Counted from the stretch's first letter, positions 9,599-19,833 are shown. The stretch: DNA of 64,000 nucleotides from Candidatus Corynebacterium faecigallinarum (GCA_019120175.1 DWVP01000019.1:62001-126000), one strand, 5' to 3'. Translations and numbers: made by a program. The notes: generated by a model from the sequence alone, not told the origin.

Positions 9599-9611
9599 TA
9601 CAGTGACTGTA
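9599..9611. promoter_or_regulatory. LysR-type T-N11-A palindrome
   Basis: TACAGT-G-ACTGTA is a perfect 13-bp palindrome of the T-N11-A form used by LysR regulators. It ends on the first base of the LysR gene's own start codon, within the short region shared with the divergent transporter. It would suit autorepression and control of the transporter. Confidence 0.5.
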
Positions 9612-10507
9612 TGTATCCTCACGTTCCGCAGGTCGACCAACTCGCCACGCTCGTGGCCGTGGACGAGCGCCGCAGTATCGCCGCGGCGGCACGTGACCTG
9701 GGGCTGAGCCAGCAGACGGTGAGTGCGCGGGTGGCCGCGGCGGAGAAGATACTCGGGGTCGCGGTCTTCCGGCGGGGAGTGGGGGGATCAGAGCCGACCG
9801 AGCGGGGGCGGGTCGTGTTGACGGCGGCCCGGGACCTGCTCAGCGCCGCGGGAGAGTTCTCCCGCGCTGTCACGACGGCGACACAACCGGATGCGGTCCG
9901 TCCGCTGCCCGTCGCCGTCTCCAATACGATCGCGGAACTGTACTTCCCCTCCTGGGCGGCGCGGTTCCACCGGGAGAACCCGACGGTCCGTCTGCAGCTG
10001 CGCTCCCGCAACAGCACCGAGGTGTGCGACGCCGTGGCGGGCGGGGAGTGTGTGCTCGGATTCGTCGAAGGGGCCGAGGTGTCCCACGGCCTGGCGTCCG
10101 ACGTGGTGGGGGTCGACGACCTGATCCTGGTGGTTCCGCCGACGCACCCGTGGGCGGGCTCCGAGGTGGACGCCGGACAGCTGCGGCGAACCCCGCTGGT
10201 CACCCGCGAGCGGGGGTCCGGAAGCCGCGAGATCGTGGAGGCCACCCTGGGGACGATCGCCGAACCGGCGGGGGAGTTCGGGTCGTTGTCGGCCCAGCGG
10301 GCGGCAGTGACCGGGATGGGCGAGCCGACGGTCATCGCGGCGCGCGCGGTGGAGACGCAGGTGTCGTCCGGCGACCTCGTGCGTGTCCCCGTGAAGGGGG
10401 TGACGTTCCGCCGGCTGCTGCGCGCGGTGTATCCCCGGGGCCGTCCGCTGGGGGTGAGCGACCCGGATGCCGAGGCACTGCTCCGGATCGCCAAACTGCC
10501 CGGGTAA
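9611..10507 (+). CDS. LysR-type transcriptional regulator
   Basis: A 298-aa regulator. The N-terminal winged helix-turn-helix covers about residues 4-62 (VDQLATLVAVDERRS...SQQTVSARVAAAE). The rest is the two-lobed effector-binding domain, with a lobe start at RPLPVAVSNTIAELY. The ATG at MYPHVPQ is chosen over an upstream frame start because the domain begins there; GGAAAGGGG lies about 12 bases before it. Its divergent placement next to the TDT transporter suggests it regulates that gene in response to the transported acid or anion. The ligand is unknown. Confidence 0.88.
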   Translation: MYPHVPQVDQLATLVAVDERRSIAAAARDLGLSQQTVSARVAAAEKILGVAVFRRGVGGSEPTERGRVVLTAARDLLSAAGEFSRAVTTATQPDAVRPLPVAVSNTIAELYFPSWAARFHRENPTVRLQLRSRNSTEVCDAVAGGECVLGFVEGAEVSHGLASDVVGVDDLILVVPPTHPWAGSEVDAGQLRRTPLVTRERGSGSREIVEATLGTIAEPAGEFGSLSAQRAAVTGMGEPTVIAARAVETQVSSGDLVRVPVKGVTFRRLLRAVYPRGRPLGVSDPDAEALLRIAKLPG

Positions 10508-10512
10508 CATGA

Positions 10513-11535
<1,023 letters not shown>

Positions 11536-11558
11536 GCGAGAGCTGAGGTGGGAGAAAG

Positions 11559-12446
11559 ATGACCAGGAACCGAGTTACCCTTCCCGTCGCCGCGACGGCG
11601 TTGTTGGCTGCGGTCTCGGTGGCTGGCGCCGCCCAGGCCCAGGCGCAGTCACTTGATGCGCCGGGGCGCACGCAGATCTCCGTGGACCACGCCCATTCCA
11701 GTGCCCACCTCGGCACCGCGAACGAGAATGAGCCGCGCTACAGCCTGTCGCTGACCAAGTTGCTCATCGCCGACTATGTCTTCGCCCACGGCTCGGCCGC
11801 CGACAAGGCCAAGGCGTCCCAGATGATCCGCACCTCGGACGACGGGCTGGCCACCGAACTGGCAGGGAAATACCCCAACGCCATCCGCGCCACCGCGAAC
11901 CAGTACAACCTGAATTCCGCGGTCCCGGCAGACACCTGGGGGAACTGGAAGTTCTCCAGCAACGACTGGTCGCGCTACCTCTCAGCGAAGCTGCGCGAGG
12001 ACCCGACCGGTACCGGGCCGCTGCTGTCGGCGATGCGGCAGTCGACCACCGTCGCCGCCGACGGCTACAACCAGCGCTTCGGCGTGGCGCTGCTGCCGGG
12101 CGTGGACGGGTGGAAGTCGGGCTGGTCGGACGACCGGTCGACCTACCACGCCTCGGTCGGCTTCGGCGGCGGCTGGACGGTCGCGGTGCAGACCAGCGGC
12201 AACCGTGGGGCGTTGAACCAGGACCTCACGGGTGCCCTGGACCGGGTCGGACCGTCGACTCCCGACGCCGTGCCGGGGATGACCAATTGGCCGGCCCGGG
12301 CTGTCGCCCAGGGTGCGGTGGACGATGTCACCGCCTGGGTGAACCAGGTCGCGCCGGGCGTGCGCGTCCAGTCGCCGTCGATGGGTGCGGTTCCGCAGTA
12401 CATTCCGCTGCCGGACGTCGTCGCCAGTGCACTGCCGAGTTCCTAA
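11559..12446 (+). CDS. Secreted SxxK serine hydrolase (D,D-peptidase/beta-lactamase-like)
   Basis: A 295-aa exported protein. A signal peptide (basic MTRNR, hydrophobic core, AQA cleavage region near residue 28) is followed by a penicillin-binding-like fold. SLTK supplies the SxxK active-site Ser and Lys, and KSGW near the C-terminal third resembles the KTG box. This suggests a cell-wall carboxypeptidase or an inactive relative; the domain is shorter than a classical D-alanyl carboxypeptidase. It lies 23 bp after trpS. Confidence 0.6.
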   Translation: MTRNRVTLPVAATALLAAVSVAGAAQAQAQSLDAPGRTQISVDHAHSSAHLGTANENEPRYSLSLTKLLIADYVFAHGSAADKAKASQMIRTSDDGLATELAGKYPNAIRATANQYNLNSAVPADTWGNWKFSSNDWSRYLSAKLREDPTGTGPLLSAMRQSTTVAADGYNQRFGVALLPGVDGWKSGWSDDRSTYHASVGFGGGWTVAVQTSGNRGALNQDLTGALDRVGPSTPDAVPGMTNWPARAVAQGAVDDVTAWVNQVAPGVRVQSPSMGAVPQYIPLPDVVASALPSS

Positions 12447-12449
12447 GGG

Positions 12450-12479
12450 GCTGTCGAGCTCCCAGGTGCTGTCGAGCTC
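12450..12479. repeat. Direct repeat GCTGTCGAGCTC x2
   Basis: Two exact 12-bp copies lie 18 bases apart immediately after the stop of the SxxK protein. Downstream CTCCCC and GGGGAG can pair to a weak hairpin. The remaining 230 bases before the next gene show no convincing frame. Confidence 0.4.
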
Positions 12480-12708
12480 TCCCCGAGGAGGAGGCGGGGA
12501 GGAGACAGCGGGCGCGCAGAGGGGCCACGCAGGGGGAACGGTGGTACCTGTAGTGGGTGTTACGGGGGTAGCTGATACGGGGCGGGGTGTGGTTTCCTTC
12601 GGGTTCCCTACGGGGTCGGGCACCCGGATGGGGGTGATCGAAAGTTCGTTACCTGTTCGTTTTCATCGCATTCGGTCGTGCCACCTCCGGGGGTCTCGGT
12701 AGCGTGCT

Positions 12709-13386
12709 GTGAAGGCGGACGGGATCAGACCGATCCCGCCGATTTACGTCTGTCACCAGTCAAGACGTGATTCCATCGTCCTCTATGGACCTCCATCGAC
12801 CTTGGGAAAGAGAAACATTACCAAGCGCATCTACCGGACCGCCGCCGTCGGCCAGTCCAGTTTCACCCCCGGCAAGGACACCCTGCCCGGGAACTCCGTC
12901 GAGACGGAAAAGGCGGATGACACCGGCACCACCGACGAGTCGGACGTCTCCGCGGACCGCACCATCGACGTCCTCGTCCTGTGCACCGGTGAGGCTGAAG
13001 AAGGAGAAGGTAGCGAGGAAGACATCCTCGACGCCATCGACTCCGGGCTCGAGGGAATGAACAAGGCGCTGGAGCGCAGCGACATCGAGGGACAGGTCAC
13101 CCTGGCCCACGCCGAGAAGATCGACTTCCAGGAGACCGACGACCAGGGCGAGGCCATGACCTGGGCCCGCGAGAGCGACGAGGTCGCCGATCTGTGCGAG
13201 GAGCACAGTGCAGACCTGATCTCCGTGGTCGTCTCCGGTCAGGCCGGCATCGCCCAGTTCCCGATCCCCACCGAGGACACCGATGACATGGCCTTCAGCG
13301 TTGTCGGTGCCGACGACGGCGACCGTCCGTCCAACCTGAAGAAACTCTTCGACGAGACCATCCCGATCGTCGCCGCCTACCGCTAG
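12709..13386 (+). CDS. Reprolysin-like (M12-type) domain lacking the zinc site; probably a fragment
   Basis: A 225-aa frame from a GTG start. Residues about 85-190 look like the first half of secreted M12/peptidyl-Asp-type metalloproteases: IDVLVLCTGEAEE parallels the family's IDVLVVYTPxA start, then an ALERSDIEGQVTLAHAEKID stretch, then SADLISVVVSG and AFSVVGAD. In the family a zinc motif HExxHxxGxxH follows that last element; here the protein ends 30 residues later without any HExxH. No signal peptide is visible and the N-terminus is atypical. It may be a truncated gene or a non-catalytic derivative. Confidence 0.45.
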   Translation: MKADGIRPIPPIYVCHQSRRDSIVLYGPPSTLGKRNITKRIYRTAAVGQSSFTPGKDTLPGNSVETEKADDTGTTDESDVSADRTIDVLVLCTGEAEEGEGSEEDILDAIDSGLEGMNKALERSDIEGQVTLAHAEKIDFQETDDQGEAMTWARESDEVADLCEEHSADLISVVVSGQAGIAQFPIPTEDTDDMAFSVVGADDGDRPSNLKKLFDETIPIVAAYR

Positions 13387-13519
13387 GCGGTGAAGCGCAC
13401 CGCTCGTCGGAACAGCGGCAGGAGATCTGTGAGAGTGACGGTCACGCACCGGCGTCTTGCACTACGGTAGAACGGCACACCCTCATAGATTCTTGACGTT
13501 ACCCCGAGGAGTCCCTCCG

Positions 13520-14611
13520 ATGGCTCGCACAACGACCGCTGCCGATCCCGACAAGCTCGACGATCACGGCATCGAACGGTCCACAGACGATGCACCCGGC
13601 GCCATTGACGCCTACCGCGACAAATGGCCGTGGTTCGACCACGTCATGCGGATGAATGAACGCTACGGCGACCAGGGCGGCAACCACTTCGCCGCCGGCA
13701 TCACCTACTTCTCCGTGCTGTCCATCTTCCCGCTGGTGATGCTGATCTTCGCCACCGTGGCCATGGTGCTCGCCGGTAACGAGGAGTTGATGAACGACAT
13801 CGCCGACTCGGTCACCGAATCGGCCGGCGATGACCTCGGCGCCACCATCAACGACATCATCGACGGTGCCATCGACCAACGTGGCAGCGTGTTCGGTATC
13901 GGTCTTGTTCTGGCCCTGTGGACCGGTCTGGGCTGGATGGCCAACCTGCGACTCGGGGTCTCCGAGATGTGGAAGGTCGACGGCAAGGCGGCGAACTTCA
14001 TCACCGGCAAGATCAGCGACCTGATCGGCCTGATCGGCCTGCTGCTCGCCCTGGTCGTCGCCTTCGGTGTCACCGCCATCGGTGGTGGTGGATTCACCCG
14101 GGGCCTGCTCGACGCCATCGGACTGGGCGATATCCCGGGCATCCGCTTCCTCACCTGGCTCGTGGCCCTGGTGGTGGCGTTGGTGGCGAACTGGATCGTC
14201 TTCTTCTGGCTGATGATGTTCTTGCCACGCACCCACGTGCCGCGCGCCGCGGCCGCCCGGGCGGCGGTCATCGGTGCGATCGCCTTCGAGGTCATCAAGC
14301 AGTTCGCCACCCTGCTGTTCTCCAACGCCCTGTCCAGCCCGGCGGCGGCCGCCTTCGGTCCGATCATCGGAATCATGGTGATGCTGTACCTGATCTGGCG
14401 CATCGTGCTGTACGTCGCGGCCTGGACCGCCACCACCCCGGAGGCACTGGCGCAGATGGTGCCGGACGCTCCGCCGCCCGCGGTCATCCGCGTGCGCCAG
14501 GAGGTGCGCCCGGGTTCCCGCCAAGTCAGCCGCGCCGGACTGGTGGGTGTCGGTACCGCCGCCGGTGCCGCGGCCGTCGGCCTCATCGGCCGGGCGTTCC
14601 GCCGCAAGTAG
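13520..14611 (+). CDS. YihY/BrkB-family inner-membrane protein
   Basis: A 363-aa multi-helix membrane protein of the YihY/virulence factor BrkB family. After a hydrophilic N-terminal segment of about 60 residues, the family hallmark AAGITYFSVLSIFPLVML opens the first helix. Further helices include LIGLIGLLLALVVAFGV and WLVALVVALVANWIVFFWLMM. The C-terminal tail is basic. The molecular function of the family is not established. The ATG at MARTTTAADP is chosen because CGAGGAG lies eight bases upstream. It converges with the carboxypeptidase gene 20 bp downstream. Confidence 0.85.
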   Translation: MARTTTAADPDKLDDHGIERSTDDAPGAIDAYRDKWPWFDHVMRMNERYGDQGGNHFAAGITYFSVLSIFPLVMLIFATVAMVLAGNEELMNDIADSVTESAGDDLGATINDIIDGAIDQRGSVFGIGLVLALWTGLGWMANLRLGVSEMWKVDGKAANFITGKISDLIGLIGLLLALVVAFGVTAIGGGGFTRGLLDAIGLGDIPGIRFLTWLVALVVALVANWIVFFWLMMFLPRTHVPRAAAARAAVIGAIAFEVIKQFATLLFSNALSSPAAAAFGPIIGIMVMLYLIWRIVLYVAAWTATTPEALAQMVPDAPPPAVIRVRQEVRPGSRQVSRAGLVGVGTAAGAAAVGLIGRAFRRK

Positions 14612-14631
14612 GAACGGGAGGGCTCCGGGGA

Positions 14632-15942
14632 TCAGCCGCGGCGCCGGAACTTGGCCCCGGCGAACGCGGCCGCGCCCAGCAGGACCGCGATCAGGACCAC
14701 CGCCACGACCACCCGGACGTCCACCCCGTCGGGGGACGCTGTGGAGTCGGGGTCCGCAGCACCGTCGACTGTGTCTGCGCTGTCTGCGCTCTCTGCCTGG
14801 GCGGCTGCGTCGGGGTCAGCGGCATCGTCCTGCGATACAGCGACGAGTTCGCCGACGCTGGCATCGTCGGGGGTGTCGAAGCCGGCGTCCAACAACTTCT
14901 CGGCCTGCTCGTACGGGCGACCGCCGGCGATGGTGGAGTTCAACAACACCACGCCGAGACGTCGACCGTCCCGCTCCGCGCCCACCGCGAAGGTGTGCCG
15001 GGCATTGTCGGTGAACCCGGTCTTGCCGCCGACCGTGCCCGGGTAGGAGAACAACAGCGGATTGTCGCTGGAGAGCTCGAAACCCTCGAAGTCGTCGAAC
15101 CCGGGGAAGTCCATCGACTCGGTGCCCAGCAGGTCCAGGGCCGTCTCGTTCTGGAACACCGCCTGGTAGATCAACGACATGTCATAGGCGGTGGTCTGCA
15201 CCCCGGGACCGTCCAACCCGTGCACCGTCATCACCCGGGTGGACGTGGCCCCGAGCGAGTCGGCGAGGTCCTGCATCTTGATGACCGTCTCGTCCTGCCC
15301 GCCCATGGCTTCGGCGAGGGCGATCGCCGCATCATTGCCCGAGCGCATCACCAGGCCCAACAGCAACTGCTTCGCGGTGTACCGGCCGCCGGTGCCGATG
15401 CCCACCCGCGAACCGTCGACATTCGCCGCCTCGTCACTCACCGGGATGTTCTGCTGCAGATCCAGCTCATCGATGGCGGTGAGCAGCAGCAGAGCCTTGA
15501 TGATCGACGCCGGACGGTACAGCCCGTAAGGGTCCTTCGCCGCGAGCACCTCACCGGAGTCGATGTCGAAGACGCTGAAAGCGCCCAGGCTAAGATCCTC
15601 CGGAATCGTCATCCCCGAGGCGGCGACCTCCCCGCAGGTGTCGAGGTCCGCGCCGCCGGGACCGGGCAACTCCACCGGCACCGGGGTGGGGGCGTCCTGG
15701 CCTCGGGCGGGCAGGGCGTCCGCATCGAAAGCCGGTGGGAGCTCCTGGGCAAAGGGGCAGTCGTCGGTGTCGAGGAAGGGATCGTCCGGCATGGGCGCGC
15801 CGATGTCGGGGGTCAGCGGCAGCCAGTCGTCCTTGTCGACGCCGTTGCGTCCCACCTCGGCAGAGGCCGGGGCGGCGAGCATCAACGACGCGGCGAGAAG
15901 TAGCGAGCCGACGCGGCGGCGGGGGTGTGAGGAGAGAAACAT
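14632..15942 (-). CDS. D-alanyl-D-alanine carboxypeptidase (PBP5 family), membrane anchored
   Basis: Trims the terminal D-Ala from peptidoglycan pentapeptides outside the membrane. The protein is about 436 aa, with a signal peptide ending near ASAEVG. The active-site triad of motifs is complete: SIIK (Ser about 146, Lys about 149), SGN about 201 and KTG about 307. A Ser/Asp/Ala-rich linker precedes a C-terminal membrane helix (VVVAVVLIAVLLGAAAF) and the basic end KFRRRG, so it is anchored at the C-terminus. I favour the ATG at MFLSSHP, because TAGAGT lies just upstream and overlaps the alternative GTG. Confidence 0.9.
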   Translation of the reverse strand: MFLSSHPRRRVGSLLLAASLMLAAPASAEVGRNGVDKDDWLPLTPDIGAPMPDDPFLDTDDCPFAQELPPAFDADALPARGQDAPTPVPVELPGPGGADLDTCGEVAASGMTIPEDLSLGAFSVFDIDSGEVLAAKDPYGLYRPASIIKALLLLTAIDELDLQQNIPVSDEAANVDGSRVGIGTGGRYTAKQLLLGLVMRSGNDAAIALAEAMGGQDETVIKMQDLADSLGATSTRVMTVHGLDGPGVQTTAYDMSLIYQAVFQNETALDLLGTESMDFPGFDDFEGFELSSDNPLLFSYPGTVGGKTGFTDNARHTFAVGAERDGRRLGVVLLNSTIAGGRPYEQAEKLLDAGFDTPDDASVGELVAVSQDDAADPDAAAQAESADSADTVDGAADPDSTASPDGVDVRVVVAVVLIAVLLGAAAFAGAKFRRRG

Positions 15943-16008
15943 CAGGAAAACCACTCTAGTCGCGGGCCGTGCAACATTCGGTAACGTGGCTCGCTATCCT
16001 GGATCACC

Positions 16009-17367
16009 ATGAGCGACAGCGACTTCGAGACCACCTCAACCGTCGACCCTGCGGTGGTGAAGCGCCTGCCCAAGGTGGCGCTCCACGACCACCTGGACGG
16101 CGGACTGCGTCCCCAGACCATCATCGACATCGCCGCCGAGACCGGCTACGACGGCCTGCCCACCACCGACGCCGCCGAACTGGAGAAGTGGTTCTTCGAC
16201 TCGGCCAACTCCGGTGACCTGCCGACCTACCTCACCACCTTCGACCACACCACCGCCGTGATGCAGACCGTCGACTCCCTGGTCCGCGTCACCCGCGAGG
16301 CCGTCGAGGATCTCGCCGCCGACGGCGTCTGCTACGCCGAACTGCGCTATGCCCCCGAGCAGCACCAGGCCAAGGGCCTGACCCTGCAGCAGGTCGTCGA
16401 CGCCACCGTGCAGGGCGTCAAGGAAGGCGAGCATGCCGTCGCCGCGTCAGGCGGACGCATCCACGCCCGCCTGCTGCTCTGCGCCATGCGCCACGCCGAC
16501 CGGGCCACCGAGATCGCCCAGCTCACCGTCGACAACTACGGGGCACATAGCCCGGGTGAGGGCTACGTGGTCGGCTTCGACATCGCCGGGGCCGAGGACG
16601 GTTTCCCGCCGTCGAACCACGTCGAGGCCTTCCGTATCCTGCGGGAGAACCTGGTGCCGGTGACCGTGCACGCCGGTGAAGCCGCCGGGGTGGAGTCCAT
16701 CGCCGACGGGCTGCGGCAGGGTGCGGTGCGCATCGGCCACGGCGTGCGCATCTACGAGGACTTCGAGGCCACCATGAACGGCATCGAGCTGGGCCCGGTC
16801 GCCACGTTCGTCCGCGACCGACAGATCCCGCTGGAGATCTGCCCGACCTCCAACACCCAGACCGGTGTGTGCGAGACGGTCGCCGAGCACCCCTTCAACC
16901 TGCTCTACGAACTGGGCTTCGCCTGCACCGTCAACACCGACAACCGGCTGGTGTCCGGCTGCACCATGAGCAGCGAGTTCGAGGCGCTGGCCGAGGCCTT
17001 CGGTATGGAGTACTGGCAGTTCCTGGAGATGACCACCAACGCCCTGGACAACGCCTTCTGCGATCAGCCGCTGCGCGAGACGCTGGAGCGCGAGGTCATT
17101 TACCCGGCCTACGCCGAGCTCGGCGATACCCTGGGCGCGGCTGCTGGCGACGGCGAGGGGGCCGCTGGTGGGCTGGGGCAGCTCCACGGTGAGGGGGAGC
17201 ACGGTCACGAGCACGGGCAGGGCTTCGGCACTGAAGAGGTCGAGCTGTCCATGGAGAACCTGCGTGCCGAGCTGGAGGCACTGGGGCTGAGCCTCGACGA
17301 GGGCGAGGATGAGGAAGGCGCTGACGGTACTGATGGTGCTGATGGCGAGGACGGCACCGAGAAGTAG
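16009..17367 (+). CDS. add: Adenosine deaminase with an unusual acidic/His-rich tail
   Basis: Deaminates adenosine or deoxyadenosine to inosine in purine salvage. The zinc amidohydrolase fold carries ALHDHLDGG near residue 24 (first two metal His), the catalytic HAGEAAG, and NTDN near the last metal Asp. The catalytic domain ends around residue 375. A tail of some 75 residues follows, first His-rich (GEGEHGHEHGQG), then a short predicted helix and a run of Asp, Glu and Gly. TATCCT lies eight bases before the ATG with no ribosome site, indicating a leaderless transcript. Confidence 0.95.
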   Translation: MSDSDFETTSTVDPAVVKRLPKVALHDHLDGGLRPQTIIDIAAETGYDGLPTTDAAELEKWFFDSANSGDLPTYLTTFDHTTAVMQTVDSLVRVTREAVEDLAADGVCYAELRYAPEQHQAKGLTLQQVVDATVQGVKEGEHAVAASGGRIHARLLLCAMRHADRATEIAQLTVDNYGAHSPGEGYVVGFDIAGAEDGFPPSNHVEAFRILRENLVPVTVHAGEAAGVESIADGLRQGAVRIGHGVRIYEDFEATMNGIELGPVATFVRDRQIPLEICPTSNTQTGVCETVAEHPFNLLYELGFACTVNTDNRLVSGCTMSSEFEALAEAFGMEYWQFLEMTTNALDNAFCDQPLRETLEREVIYPAYAELGDTLGAAAGDGEGAAGGLGQLHGEGEHGHEHGQGFGTEEVELSMENLRAELEALGLSLDEGEDEEGADGTDGADGEDGTEK

Positions 17368-17427
17368 TTCCTCCCCGTTATCGCCCTCTGGTCGGTTCCA
17401 TGACCGGCCGCCGTCGAAGGGCGTTCT

Positions 17428-17490
17428 GAAATAAGGCTACGGAGAGGTCACTTTTAGCCCCTGTCCGTGACCTCTCCGTAGCCTTATTTC
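17428..17490. terminator. 24-bp perfect inverted repeat after add
   Basis: Two perfect 24-base arms beginning GAAATAAGGCTACGG are separated by 15 bases that include TTTTAG. The A/T-rich arm ends give a U-rich tail in both directions, so it can act as a bidirectional terminator. It is longer and more perfect than usual. A small element with a repeat elsewhere in the genome is the alternative. Confidence 0.75.
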
Positions 17491-17705
17491 TCGTCGGCAC
17501 TGTCAACGGCACTGTTAACCGCTCCGCCAGACGCACCGTCAACCGCTCTGCCAGCCGTACTGTCGACGCGGAGAACGGCCTCGGCCCGGGAGACAGCGTC
17601 CTGCATGTCCTCCATCATCCGGCCGACCGTGGCCATCAGCGCCGCATCCACCCGCACGGCCTCCCACCCCAGGGCACGCAGTCGCTGGTATACCGGGAGC
17701 GGCAT
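17484..17705 (-). pseudogene. C-terminal gene fragment, unidentified
   Basis: The frame contains a convincing amphipathic stretch (YQRLRALGWEAVRVDAAL, then helices rich in Met, Glu and Ala) and a low-complexity Val/Asp/Ser tail. LxxLGWxxxRV resembles the end of nuclease-like domains in large helicase proteins, but this is weak. The frame is cut where the decayed beta-galactosidase begins on the other strand, so the two appear joined at a deletion. The tail overlaps the right arm of the long hairpin. Confidence 0.3.
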
Positions 17706-19516
17706 CTACCGGGAGGTTCACCTGCTCACCGGACCGGCGGTCCACATCGAGCCGACATGGCCGCGCGTCACGACCGATGGTGACGTGGTCACCGTCAGGA
17801 CGAAGGTCACGAACACGACCGATGCCGACACCACCGCCGAGGTGGCGGGAGTGGTCACTGGCCCGCAGAGTGACGAGCACCCGTTGGCGGCGCAGACCGT
17901 CGACATTCCGAGGTGTGGTGAAGCGATCATCGACCACGAGCTGCGCATCGACGGGGCACAGCACTGGTCACCGGCACACCCGCACTTCCATGAGGCCCGG
18001 GTCGTGGTCGGTCCTGCCGACACAGGTCACGGTGAGGCTGACAAGACGGACGAAGCCACAGCACGCTTCGGCATCCGCGACCTCAGCGTGACGGTCGACG
18101 GGCTGTCCATCGACGGTGAAGACCACATGTTGCGCGGAGCCTGCATCCGCCCCGACAACGGCATGCTGGGTGCGGCGACGTTCCGGGACGCCGGGACCCG
18201 CCGGGTGCGCATCCTCAAGGAGGCGGGCTTCAACGCCATCCGCAGCGCGCACAACCCGGCCTCGCGGGCGTTGCTCGACGCCTGTCGAGGCCGGGCTGAG
18301 GTGGAACAAGACCGTCGCCGACAAGGTCCGGGCGCTGGACCCCACCCGGCCGGTCACCAACTGCATCAACGGCCTTCTGAACCTGGCGGCTGACGCTGAC
18401 GAAGACAAGGTCCAGGCGAAGGCGGCGAAGACCAGGGAGAGCGGGAAGCAGGCATCCAACCGCGGTGTGATTCTGCTGATGAACATGGTCATGGGTGCGA
18501 TGTCGCGTCTGATGACCTGGATCGTCCCGAAACCGATCATCGACCGGAAGACGAGGGACGCCTACGCCCAGCTTGAGGTGGCCGGCTACAACCACACGGG
18601 CGTCCGTATGGTCGCCGACCATGAGCTCCATCCCGGGCGTGTGATGGTCTGCAGTGAGGAAACCCCGAAACTGTTCATGCAGACCTGGCGCGATACCCAG
18701 GATGCGCCGTGGGCGCTGGGGAACGTCGTGTGGACCGGCTGGGACTATCTCGGTGAAGGCGCTGTCGCCGCCGCGCGGTACAACGACCATCCCCGCATGT
18801 TCGCCCCGTTCCCGGCGCTCACCGCGGGAACCCCGGTCATCGACATCACCGGGCACCGTCAGCCACAGTCCTACGCCTACGAGATCGGGTGGGGTCTGCG
18901 CGACGACCCCTATATCGCGGTGCGTCCCCTCACCCATGTGGGCGAGAAGATGGTCGCCTCGAACTGGCGGATGAGTGATTCAGTGCGCAGCTGGACCTGG
19001 CCGGGGCATGAGGGTGTGGGCGCGACGGTCGAGGTCTACGCACAGGTGGGGGCCACCGTTGAGTTGAGTCTGGACGGGGCGGTCGTCGGACGTGCCACCG
19101 CCGGTGACGATCTCTGCGCCCGTTTCACGCTGCCTTATGCACCCGGGGTCCTGGAGGCCCGTACGGAGACAGGTGTGGACCGGCTCGCCACCGAGCCTGA
19201 CCAGACTCTGGGCCTCGACTCTGACCGGGACGTCCTGCGTCCCAATGGTCAGGACCTCGCCTTCGTCGAGGTCAGCAGCCCCGGAGTCGACCGTGACATC
19301 CGGGTCACCGTCGACGGTGCGGGCAGCCTGCAGGGATTCGGCTCCGGCAACCCGATCACCACCCAGGGTTATACGACGGGTGTCCGCTCGACGTTCCACG
19401 GACGTGCCGTCGCCGTGGTCCGGGCAGGTGTCGTTCCCGGAGAGATCCGGGTCACCGCGACAGCAACCGGGGGAGAGGTGGCCACGACGGTGATCACCGT
19501 GGAGGAGAGTCAGTAG
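17680..19516 (+). pseudogene. GH2 beta-galactosidase, truncated and internally deleted
   Basis: Family 2 glycoside hydrolase remnant in two frames. The first starts abruptly at SRWYTGSGIYREVHLL, normally some 150 residues into the protein, and runs through the beta-sandwich to FNAIRSAHNPASRALLDAC. A deletion of roughly 100 residues follows at about 18285, removing the conserved NE acid/base Glu, and the frame changes to LRWNKTVADKVRALDPTRPV. The second part keeps the likely nucleophile region (CSEETPK), NVVWTGWDYLGE, and the C-terminal domains to the stop. Both the missing 5' end and the lost acid/base make it inactive. Confidence 0.85.
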
Positions 19517-19833
19517 TCCGGCTCGTCGATCTGCTTGGTGGGTCGGAACTGGAACTCGACGTCACTGCCGTCCACCTCGGTTGCGACGACCTCGATCTCC
19601 ACCCATTCGTCCTCGACGCGCATGGCGCAGGTCTGTTCGGCGTCCTCCTCGGCCTCCAGGTCACCCTCGCAGCGCACCTCGTCCGGCTCTTCCCCTGCCT
19701 CCGCAGAGATCTCTTCATGGATCTTGTCCTCCAGGTCGCCCTTGCTCACGCTGCCGCCGAAGAGTGAACAGCCGGACACGAGCAGGGTTCCGGCGAGAGC
19801 GGCGGAGGCGGCGGGGAGTAGACGGCGTCGCAT
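19510..19833 (-). CDS. DUF4333-type lipoprotein
   Basis: A 107-aa exported lipoprotein: signal peptide with lipobox LVSGC near residue 22, then a compact acidic domain with two Cys (EVRCEGD and QTCAM) as in actinobacterial DUF4333 proteins. The function of the family is unknown. A strong AGGAAAGGA site precedes the ATG, and TACAGT/TAGAGT -10-like elements lie further upstream. Its 3' end overlaps the convergent GH2 remnant by 7 bp. Confidence 0.75.
   Translation of the reverse strand: MRRRLLPAASAALAGTLLVSGCSLFGGSVSKGDLEDKIHEEISAEAGEEPDEVRCEGDLEAEEDAEQTCAMRVEDEWVEIEVVATEVDGSDVEFQFRPTKQIDEPDY

Noticed and set aside
12474..12512. CTCCCC/GGGGAG as a terminator after the SxxK gene
   Set aside because: Only six base pairs with a purine-rich loop and no T run; too weak to list.
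12385..12702. 105-aa plus frame after the SxxK protein
   Set aside because: Starts inside the preceding gene in another frame, Arg/Ser/Gly-rich, no ribosome site or family.
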